A stretch of 64,000 bases of DNA from Nitrosovibrio tenuis (GCF_900109785.1 NZ_FOBH01000007.1:92390-156389), one strand, 5' to 3'; counted from the first letter of the stretch, positions 44,393-53,615 are shown. Numbers and translations: made by a program. The notes: generated from the sequence alone by a model not told the origin.

Positions 44393-45180
44393 TCTCCGCC
44401 TTGCCCTATCCTGCTGCGCGCCGCCCTGCGCGGTTCATTTCCGCACGTGTCCCCGGTAAACTTCTGAGGTTTCGGCGCCTTCTGAGAAATGGGAGACATG
44501 CCCCTCCTGGCAGCCCGCACCTCTTTCCACTCGGGCTTGATTACGCGCATACCATGAACGCGCTTGACAGCCGTCAGAAAATATACCCCGCCGGAAAACG
44601 GCCACCATCGGTCGCCTGCCGTCTCCATAAAGCTGAAACGCTTCAACCATTTTTCCTGGCTGAACGGAGGCGCATAGCAGCATAAACGATCTTCGGTAAT
44701 TTCAAAATCGAGCAAGGCTAACCAATCCTTGAGTCTCGGCCGCGCGATGAAATTGCCGCGCCAAGGGAAATTGTCTTCTATAGAACCGAAGAGTCCTCGC
44801 AAACCCCAAAGGCTGCGAGGATTAAAACCACCGATAATAGCGTGGCCCTCGGGCATCAGCACCCGCTGCACCTCGCGCAGGATCTGGTGCGGGTTGAAAC
44901 TGAATTCGAGTATGTGTGGCAGCAGTACCAGATCGATACTGTTCGTCTCGATCGGCAGGAAATCAGGAGCCCCCCGCACCCCAGCACCCTCTTCCATTGC
45001 GACACAGAATTGCAGCGGCATGCGATTGGTCCGCAGAAAAGGGTATTGCGGAAATCCGATCTGCATGGCATGGTAGCCGAACACATTCGCCACGGCCTGA
45101 TCGTAATAGTTCTGTTCCCGCTCCAGCAAATATTGGCCGAGACAGGTTTCAAACCATGCAAGCTTATTTCGTGTTGGCAT
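44389..45180 (-). CDS. Class I SAM-dependent methyltransferase (YafS-like)
   Basis: 263 residues. A methyltransferase type 11-like core: [20 protein letters not shown] and [20 protein letters not shown], preceded by an unusual N-terminal extension ([20 protein letters not shown]). The classical glycine motif I is degenerate. The gene order gloB / this gene / rnhA / dnaQ matches E. coli gloB-yafS-rnhA-dnaQ, so YafS orthology is likely. The substrate is unknown. It is divergent from gloB, sharing the 155-base region 45181-45335. Confidence 0.85.
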   Translation of the reverse strand: MPTRNKLAWFETCLGQYLLEREQNYYDQAVANVFGYHAMQIGFPQYPFLRTNRMPLQFCVAMEEGAGVRGAPDFLPIETNSIDLVLLPHILEFSFNPHQILREVQRVLMPEGHAIIGGFNPRSLWGLRGLFGSIEDNFPWRGNFIARPRLKDWLALLDFEITEDRLCCYAPPFSQEKWLKRFSFMETAGDRWWPFSGGVYFLTAVKRVHGMRVIKPEWKEVRAARRGMSPISQKAPKPQKFTGDTCGNEPRRAARSRIGQGGD

Positions 45181-45335
45181 ATATAATGTCAGAGACGGGA
45201 CAATCGAACCAGGCCGCGAGCCCGGCCGCGCTGAGCACGCGACCCCGATTCAACCGGGACCAGGGCGAATGTTCATTAACCGATTTTCCCACTATCTTCA
45301 TGCAATCCTCTACTTAACTCAACCGCGCCATTATC

Positions 45336-46127
45336 ATGACTATGCCGCATATTGTTGCGATTCGCGCATTTACCGATAATTATATATGGGTTATCCGTGA
45401 TCATTACCATGCCGCCGTGGTTGACCCGGGCGATGCCGCGCCCGTATTGGATTACCTGCGGCAGGAAAGTCTAAAGCTCGTCGCCATTCTCAACACTCAT
45501 CACCATAACGACCATGTGGGCGGAAATGCCGCGCTGCTGCGAGACTATGCAGTGCCGGTCTATGGGCCTGCGGGCGAACCGATTCCAACGCTCACCCATC
45601 GCCTCAAGGAGTCCAACGACAGGGAGAGCGAGGAAGGCTGCGCTTATATTTCAGAATTCGCGCTCAGCCTCCGAGTGCTGGATATCCCCGGCCATACCGC
45701 CGGGCACATTGCGTATTATGGCGCAAACATGCTGTTTTGTGGCGACACCCTCTTTGCCTGCGGCTGCGGGAAATTATTCGAGGGTACCGCAAAGGAAATG
45801 GCCGACTCATTGCAGAAGCTGGCTGATCTGCCTAATGAAACCCTGGTCTATTGCGGACACGAATACACACTGAACAATATCCGCTTCGCCAGAGTGGTCG
45901 AGCCGAGCAACCAGGCGTTGATCGAACGGGAAGCGGCCGTGGAAAAGCTGCGCAAGCAGAGCCTGCCTACCCTTCCCTCCACCATTGGATTGGAAAAAGC
46001 CACCAATCCATTCCTGCGCTGCCAACAGCCGGAAATCATCAAAAATGCCAGCAATTACGCAGGTGAACCCTTACCCGACCCGGTGAGTGTATTTGCCGCA
46101 ATTCGGAACTGGAAAAATCATTTCTGA
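45336..46127 (+). CDS. gloB: Hydroxyacylglutathione hydrolase (glyoxalase II)
   Basis: 263 residues. Metallo-beta-lactamase fold with metal motif His55-x-His57-x-Asp59-His60 (THHHNDHVGG), later ligands in DIPGHTAGHIAYY and LFCGDTLFACGCGKLFEGT, and the C-terminal HAGH helical domain (CGHEYTLNNIRFA). It hydrolyses S-D-lactoylglutathione to lactate and glutathione. Either ATG at 45336 or that at 45342 could be used. Confidence 0.94.
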   Translation: MTMPHIVAIRAFTDNYIWVIRDHYHAAVVDPGDAAPVLDYLRQESLKLVAILNTHHHNDHVGGNAALLRDYAVPVYGPAGEPIPTLTHRLKESNDRESEEGCAYISEFALSLRVLDIPGHTAGHIAYYGANMLFCGDTLFACGCGKLFEGTAKEMADSLQKLADLPNETLVYCGHEYTLNNIRFARVVEPSNQALIEREAAVEKLRKQSLPTLPSTIGLEKATNPFLRCQQPEIIKNASNYAGEPLPDPVSVFAAIRNWKNHF

Positions 46128-46149
46128 TCCTCGTACAGAACCTTTGTTA

Positions 46150-46207
46150 TAGACTCGGCGGATCGTAGCGAGCATCGCTCCTCTGCAACGAGGAGCTGCT
46201 GAGTCTA
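46150..46207. repeat. Three-way-junction-like palindromic element
   Basis: TAGACTCGGC (46150-46159) pairs with GCTGAGTCTA (46198-46207, one G-T). Inside are two hairpins: AGCGA-GCA-TCGCT (46167-46179) and CCTC-TGCAAC-GAGG (46180-46193). There is no T-run, so it is not a classical terminator. It lies 23 bases after gloB. Function unknown; only one copy in the window. Confidence 0.45.
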
Positions 46208-46478
46208 TGTCATCCTCCATAAAAGCGGAATCCGGGGTCCTCGTTCATGTCCAGAGGGCACGAAAGGGCATGAAAAGCGGCCCACGCTTAACGGGTGGAA
46301 TATTCTTTTCCTCCCCACCTCGGATAGGCCAGAATCTTATTGATAAAGTCCTTGAATGATCGACCGCTTGAATTGTCTCAGGATTATGCTTTACTTCGAT
46401 AAGCGCTAGAATGGCCGTAGCCCCCAAAAGGGTTACATAGTCACATCAACTCAACCGCAATCAGGAGGATGAAACGAC

Positions 46479-47615
46479 ATGAACCCTTTGAAACAGTTAC
46501 AGCAATACGGCCAATCGATATGGCTGGATTATATTAGCCGCGATCTCATTAAAAGCGGCGAATTGCAGCGCCTGATTACCGAAGACGGCCTGCGCGGGTT
46601 GACCAGTAATCCCACGATTTTCGAGCAGGCTATCGGGCACGGTAGCGAATACGATGATGCGCTGTGCCAACTGCTGAAAACCAACGAGAAGCAATCAGAA
46701 AAAGCGCTGTTCGAGGCTCTGGCTGTCGAGGATATTCGCATGGCGGCCGATGTGCTTCGACCGGTCTATGATGGAACAAGCGGCGGCGATGGCTACGCCA
46801 GCCTTGAAGTCTCGCCTCATCTTGCCCGCGATACCCAGGGGAGCATCGCGGAAGCGCGGCGACTATGGCGAGCTGTGCAACGTCCCAACCTGATGATCAA
46901 GATTCCTTCCACCCCCGAGGGCATCCCTGCTATCGAACAATTGACCAGCGAAGGCATCAATGTCAATGTCACCCTGATGTTCTCGTTGCGCCACTATGAA
47001 GCTGTGGCGCGCGCCTATATCGCCGGGTTGGGCCGCTGGGCGGATTCTTCGCCAGGTGGCGTGAAAGAGGCATGGCCGCATTCAGTTGCATCGTTCTTCG
47101 TAAGCCGGGTCGATGTCATGGTCGATCCCATGCTGGAAAAAATCGGCGCTCCGGAAGGGCTCGCGCTGCGCGGCAAAATCGCCGTTGCCAATGCCAAGCT
47201 CGCTTATCAGCGCTTCCGCGAGGTATTTTATGGTGAACCATTCGCTGCGCTCCGCCGCAAGGGGGCGCGCGTGCAGCGGCCGCTGTGGGGCAGCACGGGC
47301 ACAAAAAACCCTGCGTATTCGGATGTGCTATATGTGGAAGAATTGATAGGCCCCGATACCGTCAATACCGTACCGCCCAAGACCCTTGCGGCATTCCGCG
47401 ACCACGGCCGGGTGCGTAATACACTTCAGGAAGGCGTCGAGCAGGCCAAGGCGGATATTGCACAGCTGGGAAATCTGGGGATCGATCTCAATGCGATTAC
47501 TGAACAATTGCAAAACGACGGCGTGGATGCTTTCGCCGCGTCGTATGACAAGCTGCTCGTCACGCTGCAAACCAAGCGGCAGGATATTCTTGCCACCTGC
47601 CATCACGCGGCCTGA
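46479..47615 (+). CDS. tal: Transaldolase
   Basis: 378 residues. Schiff-base Lys141 in NLMIKIPSTPEG; GLTSNPTIFEQAIGHGSEYD near residues 40-60 and VSPHLARDTQGSIAEARRLW are further family segments. It moves a dihydroxyacetone unit between sedoheptulose-7-phosphate and glyceraldehyde-3-phosphate. Length fits the longer (about 370-residue) bacterial subfamily. AGGAGG is upstream. gnd follows after 48 bases; pgl lies further downstream, making a pentose-phosphate cluster. Confidence 0.95.
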   Translation: MNPLKQLQQYGQSIWLDYISRDLIKSGELQRLITEDGLRGLTSNPTIFEQAIGHGSEYDDALCQLLKTNEKQSEKALFEALAVEDIRMAADVLRPVYDGTSGGDGYASLEVSPHLARDTQGSIAEARRLWRAVQRPNLMIKIPSTPEGIPAIEQLTSEGINVNVTLMFSLRHYEAVARAYIAGLGRWADSSPGGVKEAWPHSVASFFVSRVDVMVDPMLEKIGAPEGLALRGKIAVANAKLAYQRFREVFYGEPFAALRRKGARVQRPLWGSTGTKNPAYSDVLYVEELIGPDTVNTVPPKTLAAFRDHGRVRNTLQEGVEQAKADIAQLGNLGIDLNAITEQLQNDGVDAFAASYDKLLVTLQTKRQDILATCHHAA

Positions 47616-47663
47616 ATCCCTGACGTATCGTTTTTAATTGTTAAAGCAACTGCGGAGAATTCG

Positions 47664-48569
47664 ATGGAACTTGGGATGATCGGCATGGGGCGCATGGGCG
47701 GTCCCATGTCCCAGCGCTTGCTGCGCGGCGGCCATCGCGTGATCGGCTACGCTCGCCACCTGGATGCGCTCAGGCAGTTGGAGGAAAAAGGCGTCATCCC
47801 CGCATCATCGCTTGAAGACCTTATCGCCAGGCTGAAAGCCCCGCGCGCGGTTTGGCTGATGATCCCGGCAGGTGGAGCGGTGGACGAGACGATTGCCGCG
47901 CTGCGGCCGCTGCTCCAGTCCGATGATGTGATTATCGACGGTGGAAACTCGAATTACAAGGATACTCAACGCCGCGCGCAAATGCTGAAGGCGAGCCGGA
48001 TTCACTACGTGGATGCGGGTACCAGCGGTGGAGTGTGGGGCCTTGAAAATGGGTACAGCATTATGGTGGGTGGCGAAGAAGAAGTAGTCACCCGGCTTCG
48101 GCCCATCTTCGAAACCCTGGCTCCTGCCCCCGACAAAGGCTGGGGACGCGTCGGCCCCAGCGGCGCCGGGCACTTCACCAAAATGGTTCATAACGGCATC
48201 GAGTACGGCATGATGCAGGCCTACGGTGAAGGCTTCGCGCTCATGCGCCATAAAACGGAATTCAATCTCGATCTGCATCAGGTAGCCGAGATCTGGCGCG
48301 ACGGCAGCGTGGTGCAATCCTGGCTGCTCGACCTCGCGGCTTCCGCGCTGGCGGAAAATCCTCATCTGGACGGAATCGCCCCTTATGTGGCCGATTCCGG
48401 CGAAGGACGCTGGACGGTAGCCGAGGCGATCGATCTCAACGTTGCCGCACCGGTCATCACGTTGGCCTTATTGCAGCGGCTGCAGTCGCGTGATTCTGAA
48501 TCGTTCTCGAACAAACTGCTGTCCGCGCTACGCAACCAGTTTGGCGGGCATGAGATGAAGAAGAAGTAG
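47664..48569 (+). CDS. gnd: 6-Phosphogluconate dehydrogenase, decarboxylating (short YqeC type)
   Basis: 301 residues, the short form. NAD(P)-binding GMIGMGRMGGPMSQRLLRGG, the substrate motif VDAGTSGGVWGLENGYSIMV and catalytic Lys in GAGHFTKMVHNGIEYGMMQA. It converts 6-phosphogluconate to ribulose-5-phosphate and CO2. Likely in one transcript with tal. The short form lacks the long C-terminal helical extension and often prefers NAD. Confidence 0.93.
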   Translation: MELGMIGMGRMGGPMSQRLLRGGHRVIGYARHLDALRQLEEKGVIPASSLEDLIARLKAPRAVWLMIPAGGAVDETIAALRPLLQSDDVIIDGGNSNYKDTQRRAQMLKASRIHYVDAGTSGGVWGLENGYSIMVGGEEEVVTRLRPIFETLAPAPDKGWGRVGPSGAGHFTKMVHNGIEYGMMQAYGEGFALMRHKTEFNLDLHQVAEIWRDGSVVQSWLLDLAASALAENPHLDGIAPYVADSGEGRWTVAEAIDLNVAAPVITLALLQRLQSRDSESFSNKLLSALRNQFGGHEMKKK

Positions 48570-49148
48570 GAGAGCTGCGTAGGGCGTGGAGAAGCAAAGC
48601 GCAACCCGTCAGGCTTTTAGATCAGGCTCCGTATAATCGGACGCGTCTAATTTTTCGCATCTCTCAGGGCCTGACTGGTATAGATAAGCCGCGCCACTAG
48701 GATTCGCATGCGAGTTACCGACAGAAGAAACAAGGTTTCCTCTATGGCGAGCAACCCAAGCCCGTTCCGCCCGGAAACAGCTCTATTTAGCTCTATTTAT
48801 GCTGCCTGACGTAAGCAATGGGTGACGAAGAACCCGCTCTCGATGAGCCGTGTGGGTTGGCCCGGGCTTCCTGACCGTAATTTTGTCGCCCAAACCGATC
48901 GATACTCATTTCCTGCTAATATCCCGTTACAACCTCCAAGTTTTCGCTCAGACTGATCCATCGTTTGTTTGATCAACTCCTCCTATCTACCTCGGCCAAA
49001 AGGAAGTAGCGATCGCGAAAACTATTCCAGAGCAGGTCTTTTTACCTAAACTGGAATTTGGGAGAATTTGATATGAATGACAACGTCAAACCAAGCCAAC
49101 GGACATGCTCGAGTCTAAAATACGGCCAGCAAGCAGGAGGAATTTTCA
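48570..49148. other. Long intergenic region between gnd and doxX
   Basis: About 580 bases. No convincing gene is seen except a weak 32-codon frame at 49073-49171 (GGGAG upstream) that overlaps the doxX start and is probably chance. A weak partial palindrome lies near 48585-48620. Confidence 0.4.
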
Positions 49149-49553
49149 ATGCACAACCCCTTCCGAAATGATAACGTGGGTAAACTGATTCTGCGCCTCA
49201 CCGCGGGGGGGCTGATACTGTTCCATGGGATATTCAAGTTACTCCATCCGGAGTCTCTGGGTTCCATCAGTAAAATGCTCGCGGGTATCAATTTACCCCC
49301 GTCCCTCGCCTACGGCGTTTTTCTTGGTGAGGTTGTCGCACCCCTGATGGTTATTCTGGGGTTTTATGCCCGCCTCGGCGGTTTGCTCATCTTCGGTAAC
49401 ATGGTTTTCGCGCTTATGCTGGCTCACCGCACCCAATTATTCACCTTGACCCCCAACGGTGGCTGGGCACTGGAACTGCAAGCGTTTTACTTATTTTCCG
49501 GTCTTGCGGTATTATTCCTCGGCAGCGGCCGCCTGGCGCTTAAACCAGACTAG
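49149..49553 (+). CDS. DoxX-family membrane protein
   Basis: 134 residues, four predicted membrane helices. Family segments: NVGKLILRLTAGGLILFHGI near the start, LGEVVAPLMVILGFYARLGG in the middle and a C-terminal helix (FYLFSGLAVLFLGSGRLAL). DoxX-type proteins are quinone-linked or oxidative-stress-related membrane proteins; the exact role is unclear. AGGAGGAA lies before the ATG. Confidence 0.85.
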   Translation: MHNPFRNDNVGKLILRLTAGGLILFHGIFKLLHPESLGSISKMLAGINLPPSLAYGVFLGEVVAPLMVILGFYARLGGLLIFGNMVFALMLAHRTQLFTLTPNGGWALELQAFYLFSGLAVLFLGSGRLALKPD

Positions 49554-49629
49554 AGATGCTTGAACCAGACTCACCACTTGTAGAGAAATTCGCACCGATA
49601 GCACAACAAAAGAAAAAGGATAAACCTCT

Positions 49630-49653
49630 ATGTATATCATTGTCACTCTATGA
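49630..49653 (+). CDS. Seven-codon leader ORF coupled to pgl
   Basis: ATG at 49630, with AAAAGGA about 9 bases upstream, encodes MYIIVTL and stops at TGA 49651-49653, which overlaps the pgl ATG (49650) as ATGA. pgl has no ribosome binding site of its own, so ribosomes finishing this leader probably restart at pgl. Confidence 0.4.
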   Translation: MYIIVTL

Positions 49654-50351
49654 ACGCGCCTGATCCCACACAGTGCCGTTGGCACGTATATGCCGATAAA
49701 GCCGCTTTGCAGGATGCCGCAGTCAGCGCCATCCTCGACAGCGCGGCGCTTTCAATTCGAGAACGGGATCGTTTCAATCTGGTGCTCGCGGGCGGCGAGA
49801 CGCCTCGGGAAATCTACCAGAGGTTGCGCTCGGCCCCGACGGATTGGTCCCTCTGGCACATCTATTTCAGTGACGAGCGCTGCGTGCCGCCAACCGAAGC
49901 AGAATTGAACTCGCACATGGCTGGCGAAGCCTGGCTCGACCACGTGCCCATCCCCCGGACACAGATTCATATTATTCCGAGCGGGCCACGCGCGGATAAG
50001 GCAGCAGAGGAATATGCGCAAACCCTGCGCGGCGTTGACCCCTTCGATTTGACCTTGCTCGGACTCGGAAAAGATGGCCACACCGCCAGCCTGTTCCCCG
50101 GCAATGAATGGGGCGTCGCGCCTGATTCACCTGATACACTCGCTGTGTTCAATTCACCCGTACGCCCACCTCAGCGCGTAACGCTCAGCGTTGCGCGACT
50201 CAACCGCTCGCGCCAGATAATCTTCCTTGTGAGCGGCGAATCGAAGCGTAGAGCAGTGGCAAGATGGCGTGCCGGCGAGCACATTCCGGCGCGAGCAATC
50301 ATGGGTGAAAACGGTGTCGATGTGCTGGTCGAGTCGTCCCTGTTATCATAA
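49650..50351 (+). CDS. pgl: 6-Phosphogluconolactonase
   Basis: 233 residues of the glucosamine/galactosamine-6-phosphate isomerase-like fold: FNLVLAGGETPREIYQRLRS (near 46-65), WHIYFSDERCVPPTEAELNS and TLLGLGKDGHTASLFPGNEW. It hydrolyses 6-phosphogluconolactone, the step before gnd, so with tal and gnd it belongs to the pentose phosphate pathway. zwf is not in the window. Confidence 0.93.
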   Translation: MNAPDPTQCRWHVYADKAALQDAAVSAILDSAALSIRERDRFNLVLAGGETPREIYQRLRSAPTDWSLWHIYFSDERCVPPTEAELNSHMAGEAWLDHVPIPRTQIHIIPSGPRADKAAEEYAQTLRGVDPFDLTLLGLGKDGHTASLFPGNEWGVAPDSPDTLAVFNSPVRPPQRVTLSVARLNRSRQIIFLVSGESKRRAVARWRAGEHIPARAIMGENGVDVLVESSLLS

Positions 50352-50834
50352 TTGCCCGCCCGAGCTGTGGTAACCCGGCGAAGTTTTATGCCGGGTATAA
50401 GATTCTCGCAGAGAAGACGGCATGCAACGCTTCATTGAATTGAAGCCAGGTTGAGATATTATCCATACACCCATGCTGTAAATATATGCATTATGCATGA
50501 GAAAACCTGCGCGGGAAGAAGCCGGACGACCCTACTTTGGCGGGTCATAACCGAAGCAACGTTTCGGAGAATGTTTTGAAGTGTTTCTGGTTGACGATAT
50601 CGCTCGGGACGCTCAGGGCCAGCCTGTTTCAATATACTCTACTTTAAACAGCAGCCGATATGCTAATTAAATAATCTCGGCATCTGCAGTTCCGGATGCG
50701 GCTCATCGAAATGAGCCAGCGTCCAGGCGATAATCAAATCTGCGGTGTAAAGATCCCCGGAACCATCCGCAGCGCGGCAGGCAGATTCAGGGGATAAGAT
50801 GGTGGGACAAGCTGATTACTACTATTCTCTACTA
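50352..50834. other. Intergenic region with a coding remnant on the minus strand
   Basis: About 480 bases. A minus-strand frame ending at TAG 50663-50665 reads GSGDLYTADLIIAWTLAHFD then EPHPELQMPRLFN. It looks protein-like and is open to about 50812 but has no start codon, so it may be the 3' end of a lost gene. A hairpin CCCGGC / GCCGGG near 50375-50393 follows pgl and lacks a T-run. Confidence 0.35.
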
Positions 50835-51476
50835 CTATTCTCCTTTAGGCAGAAATCGGAACCTGCATACGTTTCCGCCACGGGCCATGCATTCTTCCTG
50901 CTCAATCTTGCTGTCGGTAAAAGTTTCCATCAGGCCCCGATCCAAGTGACAGATCTCGGTATCTTTTACCGCCATTCGGTGAAACACACAGTTATCGGCT
51001 TCAATTATGGGCTCACCACCGGGTAGTGTGATATCTTTTGCGTTGTAACCGAGCTGATCCATTACTTCGGCAAGCTTCTCGACCTTCTCCTCGTGCGTAG
51101 ACAGATTCGGATATTGGCTGCGCAACTGTTGCGCCACGCCTGCACCAATTTCATTTAAACGTTTACCCATGTTAGCGGCACCTTCTTCACGCTGAACCGA
51201 TGCCACCACCAACTGCGCAAGCCATGAGTATTGACGCGGAAAACTTTCTGAGCCAAGCTCCGTAAGAACATAAAGTTGTTGCGGGCGCCCTCCTCCCGAC
51301 GGACGTGTGGGACCGGTAGTTACCAGTCCCGCTGCTTCCAACGAGGCAAGATGTTGCCGTACCGCATTGCGCGTAATCTCAAGCCCTTTAGAAAGCTCAT
51401 CCACACTTAGGCCGGACTTAGTTCCGCGCAACAGTTTCAGCAGTTGTTTCTGCCTTTCACCCATTGTATTTAGCAT
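50835..51476 (-). CDS. Winged-helix transcriptional regulator with C-terminal cysteine cluster (SufR-like)
   Basis: 213 residues. N-terminal winged helix (GERQKQLLKLLRGTKSGLSV; ELSKGLEITRNAVRQHLASL; basic wing GPTRPSGGGRPQQLYVLT). The C-terminal half ends with spaced Cys/His: ADNCVFHRM, TEICHLDR, EECMARGG and NVCRF, as in SufR-type iron-sulfur repressors that sense Fe-S status. Possible starts are 51476 and 51464. Direct repeats in the AT-rich upstream region may be its operators. No suf genes are adjacent. Confidence 0.8.
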   Translation of the reverse strand: MLNTMGERQKQLLKLLRGTKSGLSVDELSKGLEITRNAVRQHLASLEAAGLVTTGPTRPSGGGRPQQLYVLTELGSESFPRQYSWLAQLVVASVQREEGAANMGKRLNEIGAGVAQQLRSQYPNLSTHEEKVEKLAEVMDQLGYNAKDITLPGGEPIIEADNCVFHRMAVKDTEICHLDRGLMETFTDSKIEQEECMARGGNVCRFRFLPKGE

Positions 51477-51542
51477 CTAGATTTTCCTCTCGCTCCTCCC
51501 GTCCCGTAATTCCAAGAAATACATAGTTTCGTTATTAGAAAT

Positions 51543-51591
51543 ATTATAGAACCTCTTGGAACACCCCTTTCATTATAGAACCCTCTAGGAA
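51543..51591. promoter_or_regulatory. Direct repeats upstream of the SufR-like gene
   Basis: ATTATAGAACCTCTTGGAA (51543-51561) recurs as ATTATAGAACCCTCTAGGAA (51572-51591), start-to-start distance 29 bases. Each half contains an imperfect inverted CCTC/TAGG-type core. They lie 67-115 bases before the regulator start in an AT-rich tract and are candidate operator sites. Confidence 0.5.
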
Positions 51592-51767
51592 TCCTTATAA
51601 AAAAAACCCTTCCTAAAAACCTTCCTTACTTAAGACACTTTAAACATAAAATAGTTGACAAATTGCCACATGTTTTTTATACTTTCCTCACTATCGCTTC
51701 ACAACGCTTCAGCTTCAGTTTTATCCACTTGCCTCCACCACGTTGTTGATTCTAGTGAGGATTCGGC

Positions 51768-51860
51768 ATGAAAACAAGGTCATCTTTCGTTGCAGTGTCT
51801 CTCGGTTTACTGGCCTCGGGCGCATCGATCGCCATTCTGGCTGTCCTTTTCGGGTTCTGA
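51768..51860 (+). CDS. Tiny single-pass membrane protein (30 aa)
   Basis: ATG at 51768 with GAGG 10 bases upstream. MKTRSS then a hydrophobic helix (FVAVSLGLLASGASIAILAV). It ends 27 bases before the lipoprotein gene, and the first 15 residues resemble that gene's signal peptide (MNTRIFFAVLSIGLLAA). Could be a stand-alone small protein or a duplicated signal sequence. Likely cotranscribed with 51888. Confidence 0.5.
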   Translation: MKTRSSFVAVSLGLLASGASIAILAVLFGF

Positions 51861-51887
51861 TTGGCTGATTTTAAAGGAGGGCGCAGT

Positions 51888-52316
51888 ATGAATACAAGGA
51901 TATTTTTTGCGGTACTGTCAATAGGTTTATTGGCTGCCTGCGCTCAGATGAGCCCGCACGACGCGGTTCAAAATCCCACCATTCGTAAAGCTGCCCAGAA
52001 CGCCCGAACACGTAGCGACCACGATGCCCTGTCGAGGTACTTTGAGAACGCAGCAAGAGAAATGCAAACAAAAGCCGCAGAGCAGAAAGAGCTACTTGAG
52101 CATTATGAAGAAAAAGGCTACCTGTATGGCCGGCAGGCCCAGGATTTGAAATCGCATACCGCGGCACTGGTACGCAAATATGAGGAATCGGCAGAGGAAA
52201 ACGTCAAAGAAGCCGCGCTCCACCGGCAAATGGCATCCGAAATGGCGAAACGCGAGTTTGCAGGTCGCGAAGGTAAAGTAGTCGATGTTTCCAAACCGAG
52301 CAAGATACGTAACTGA
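51888..52316 (+). CDS. Lipoprotein with helical mature domain
   Basis: 142 residues from ATG at 51888, where GGAGGG lies upstream; an in-frame start at 51861 is less likely. MNTRIFFAVLSIGLLAAC gives lipobox LLAAC. The mature protein is highly charged and helical (SRYFENAAREMQTKAAEQKE; LLEHYEEKGYLYGRQAQDLK), probably a coiled coil on the periplasmic side. Unknown function; stress-related envelope lipoproteins have this shape. Confidence 0.75.
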   Translation: MNTRIFFAVLSIGLLAACAQMSPHDAVQNPTIRKAAQNARTRSDHDALSRYFENAAREMQTKAAEQKELLEHYEEKGYLYGRQAQDLKSHTAALVRKYEESAEENVKEAALHRQMASEMAKREFAGREGKVVDVSKPSKIRN

Positions 52317-52402
52317 ACATCATCGAGTCATCAGACTTCGTCGGGACCCCACCTCGACTTTTAGTCATTACGTCATCATATTAATTAGCCGCTAATTCAA
52401 TC

Positions 52403-53185
52403 TCAATCCCGCCACGCGGGAAAGCTCGGCAGGCACTTGAAAAAATGGATGTCATGGTTGGGCCAGAGCTGAGCGCGTTCCTTGCAGGCAAGCTCCTTGA
52501 GCTTGCGAATACTCGTCAAGGCCAGGGCGTCATTATCTTGCCAGCAGGATCCCGGCGCGATTTCCTCGGATAAATTTTCACTCAGATCAGCGGCATCTCC
52601 GCAAAGGATGACAGGCCGTCCTTTTTTTAGCTCGATAAAAAGCGACATATGCCCAGCCGTATGGCCAGGGCTGGCAATGGCATGGACACCTGGGGCTACA
52701 GGATATTCGCCTGCTTGAATCCGCCACTGGTCCGCCTCCCGCAACTCATCGGCAAATACGCTGCCGTCCGATCCCGTACGCGCCGCAATCAATTCGTCCC
52801 GCTGAATGTGCACCTCACAGCCCGGCAAATCCGCCAGGCCACCCACGTGGTCGAAATGCAAATGACCGATGAATACGGCATCAATATCGCAAGGCGTAAG
52901 CCCCAATTGTGCAAGATACCGGGGAATACGCTGCTCTTCCCGCATGGCAGGCGGTTCCACGGTAGGACGCATGGGGTCGAAATATTTTGCGCGCAACGCA
53001 GGATCGACCAGCTTTTGGTAATCGCATCCCACATCGTAGAGGATACGGCCGTTTGGTGTTTCGATCAGATAAGCGAGAATCGGCGCATCGATGAATTGGC
53101 CATAACCGCGGTTGCGTGTTGAAAGGCTCTTCTCATAGCGAATCGTGCCTGTGAGCAGGGGCCAGATCTTCGGGTTGCCCGGCAT
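52403..53185 (-). CDS. Metallo-beta-lactamase-fold hydrolase, N-acyl homoserine lactonase-like
   Basis: 260 residues. Metal motif HLHFDHVGG near residue 106, later ligands in ASPGHTAGHMSLFIEL and ILCGDAADLSEN, and a final His in LWPNHDIHFFK. The order of motifs fits the AttM/AiiA-type lactonase family, which opens acyl homoserine lactones, but related members act on other lactones or esters. No signal peptide. Its start lies within the 3' end of the 53133-53408 gene (53-base overlap), suggesting an operon. Confidence 0.8.
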   Translation of the reverse strand: MPGNPKIWPLLTGTIRYEKSLSTRNRGYGQFIDAPILAYLIETPNGRILYDVGCDYQKLVDPALRAKYFDPMRPTVEPPAMREEQRIPRYLAQLGLTPCDIDAVFIGHLHFDHVGGLADLPGCEVHIQRDELIAARTGSDGSVFADELREADQWRIQAGEYPVAPGVHAIASPGHTAGHMSLFIELKKGRPVILCGDAADLSENLSEEIAPGSCWQDNDALALTSIRKLKELACKERAQLWPNHDIHFFKCLPSFPAWRD

Positions 53186-53408
53186 GTTGGGCTCCTGATG
53201 AGTGCTGCATCGCGTTGGAGAGCAGATGAGCGGAAAAATTCATTGCAAAAGGCACGACCAGGATAGCCACAAGCAATGCCAGCAGGGCAGTATGGAAACC
53301 GATGACAATTTCTCCGCGCCTGATTTTCTTGAAAATCCAGGCACCCAGCCATACCAGACCGATTAAAATTGCAGAGCCGGCGATTAGGAGCTTGCTATCA
53401 ACCATCAT
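53133..53408 (-). CDS. Small membrane protein upstream of the lactonase
   Basis: 91 residues with two membrane helices (LLIAGSAILIGLVWLGAWIF; GFHTALLALLVAILVVPFAM) and a polar C terminus with His residues. Starts can be the first or second Met at 53408/53405. Function unknown. It is open over the lactonase start. Confidence 0.6.
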   Translation of the reverse strand: MMVDSKLLIAGSAILIGLVWLGAWIFKKIRRGEIVIGFHTALLALLVAILVVPFAMNFSAHLLSNAMQHSSGAQHAGQPEDLAPAHRHDSL

Positions 53409-53615
53409 TCCCCCGATTTAGCTTTGCTATGTTACCTTAATCGGGAAATACCGACCCAAACTATAAGATCGAACAGTACCGAGCTGTATTCCACCGCGCC
53501 AACAGGAAGCCGGTGCACCGGGCACGCACAAGCGTTCCCAGAGCACCGGCCGATTGAATGATTAATTCTAAGTTGCGTGTATTTTAGTCAGAAGATATCT
53601 TGCCAATAGCTCTAC

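Noticed and set aside
49073..49171. 32-codon frame before doxX
   Set aside because: Overlaps the doxX start, weak composition, no hydrophobic or conserved pattern.
50372..50395. Terminator after pgl
   Set aside because: A hairpin (CCCGGC / GCCGGG) is present but no T-run follows.
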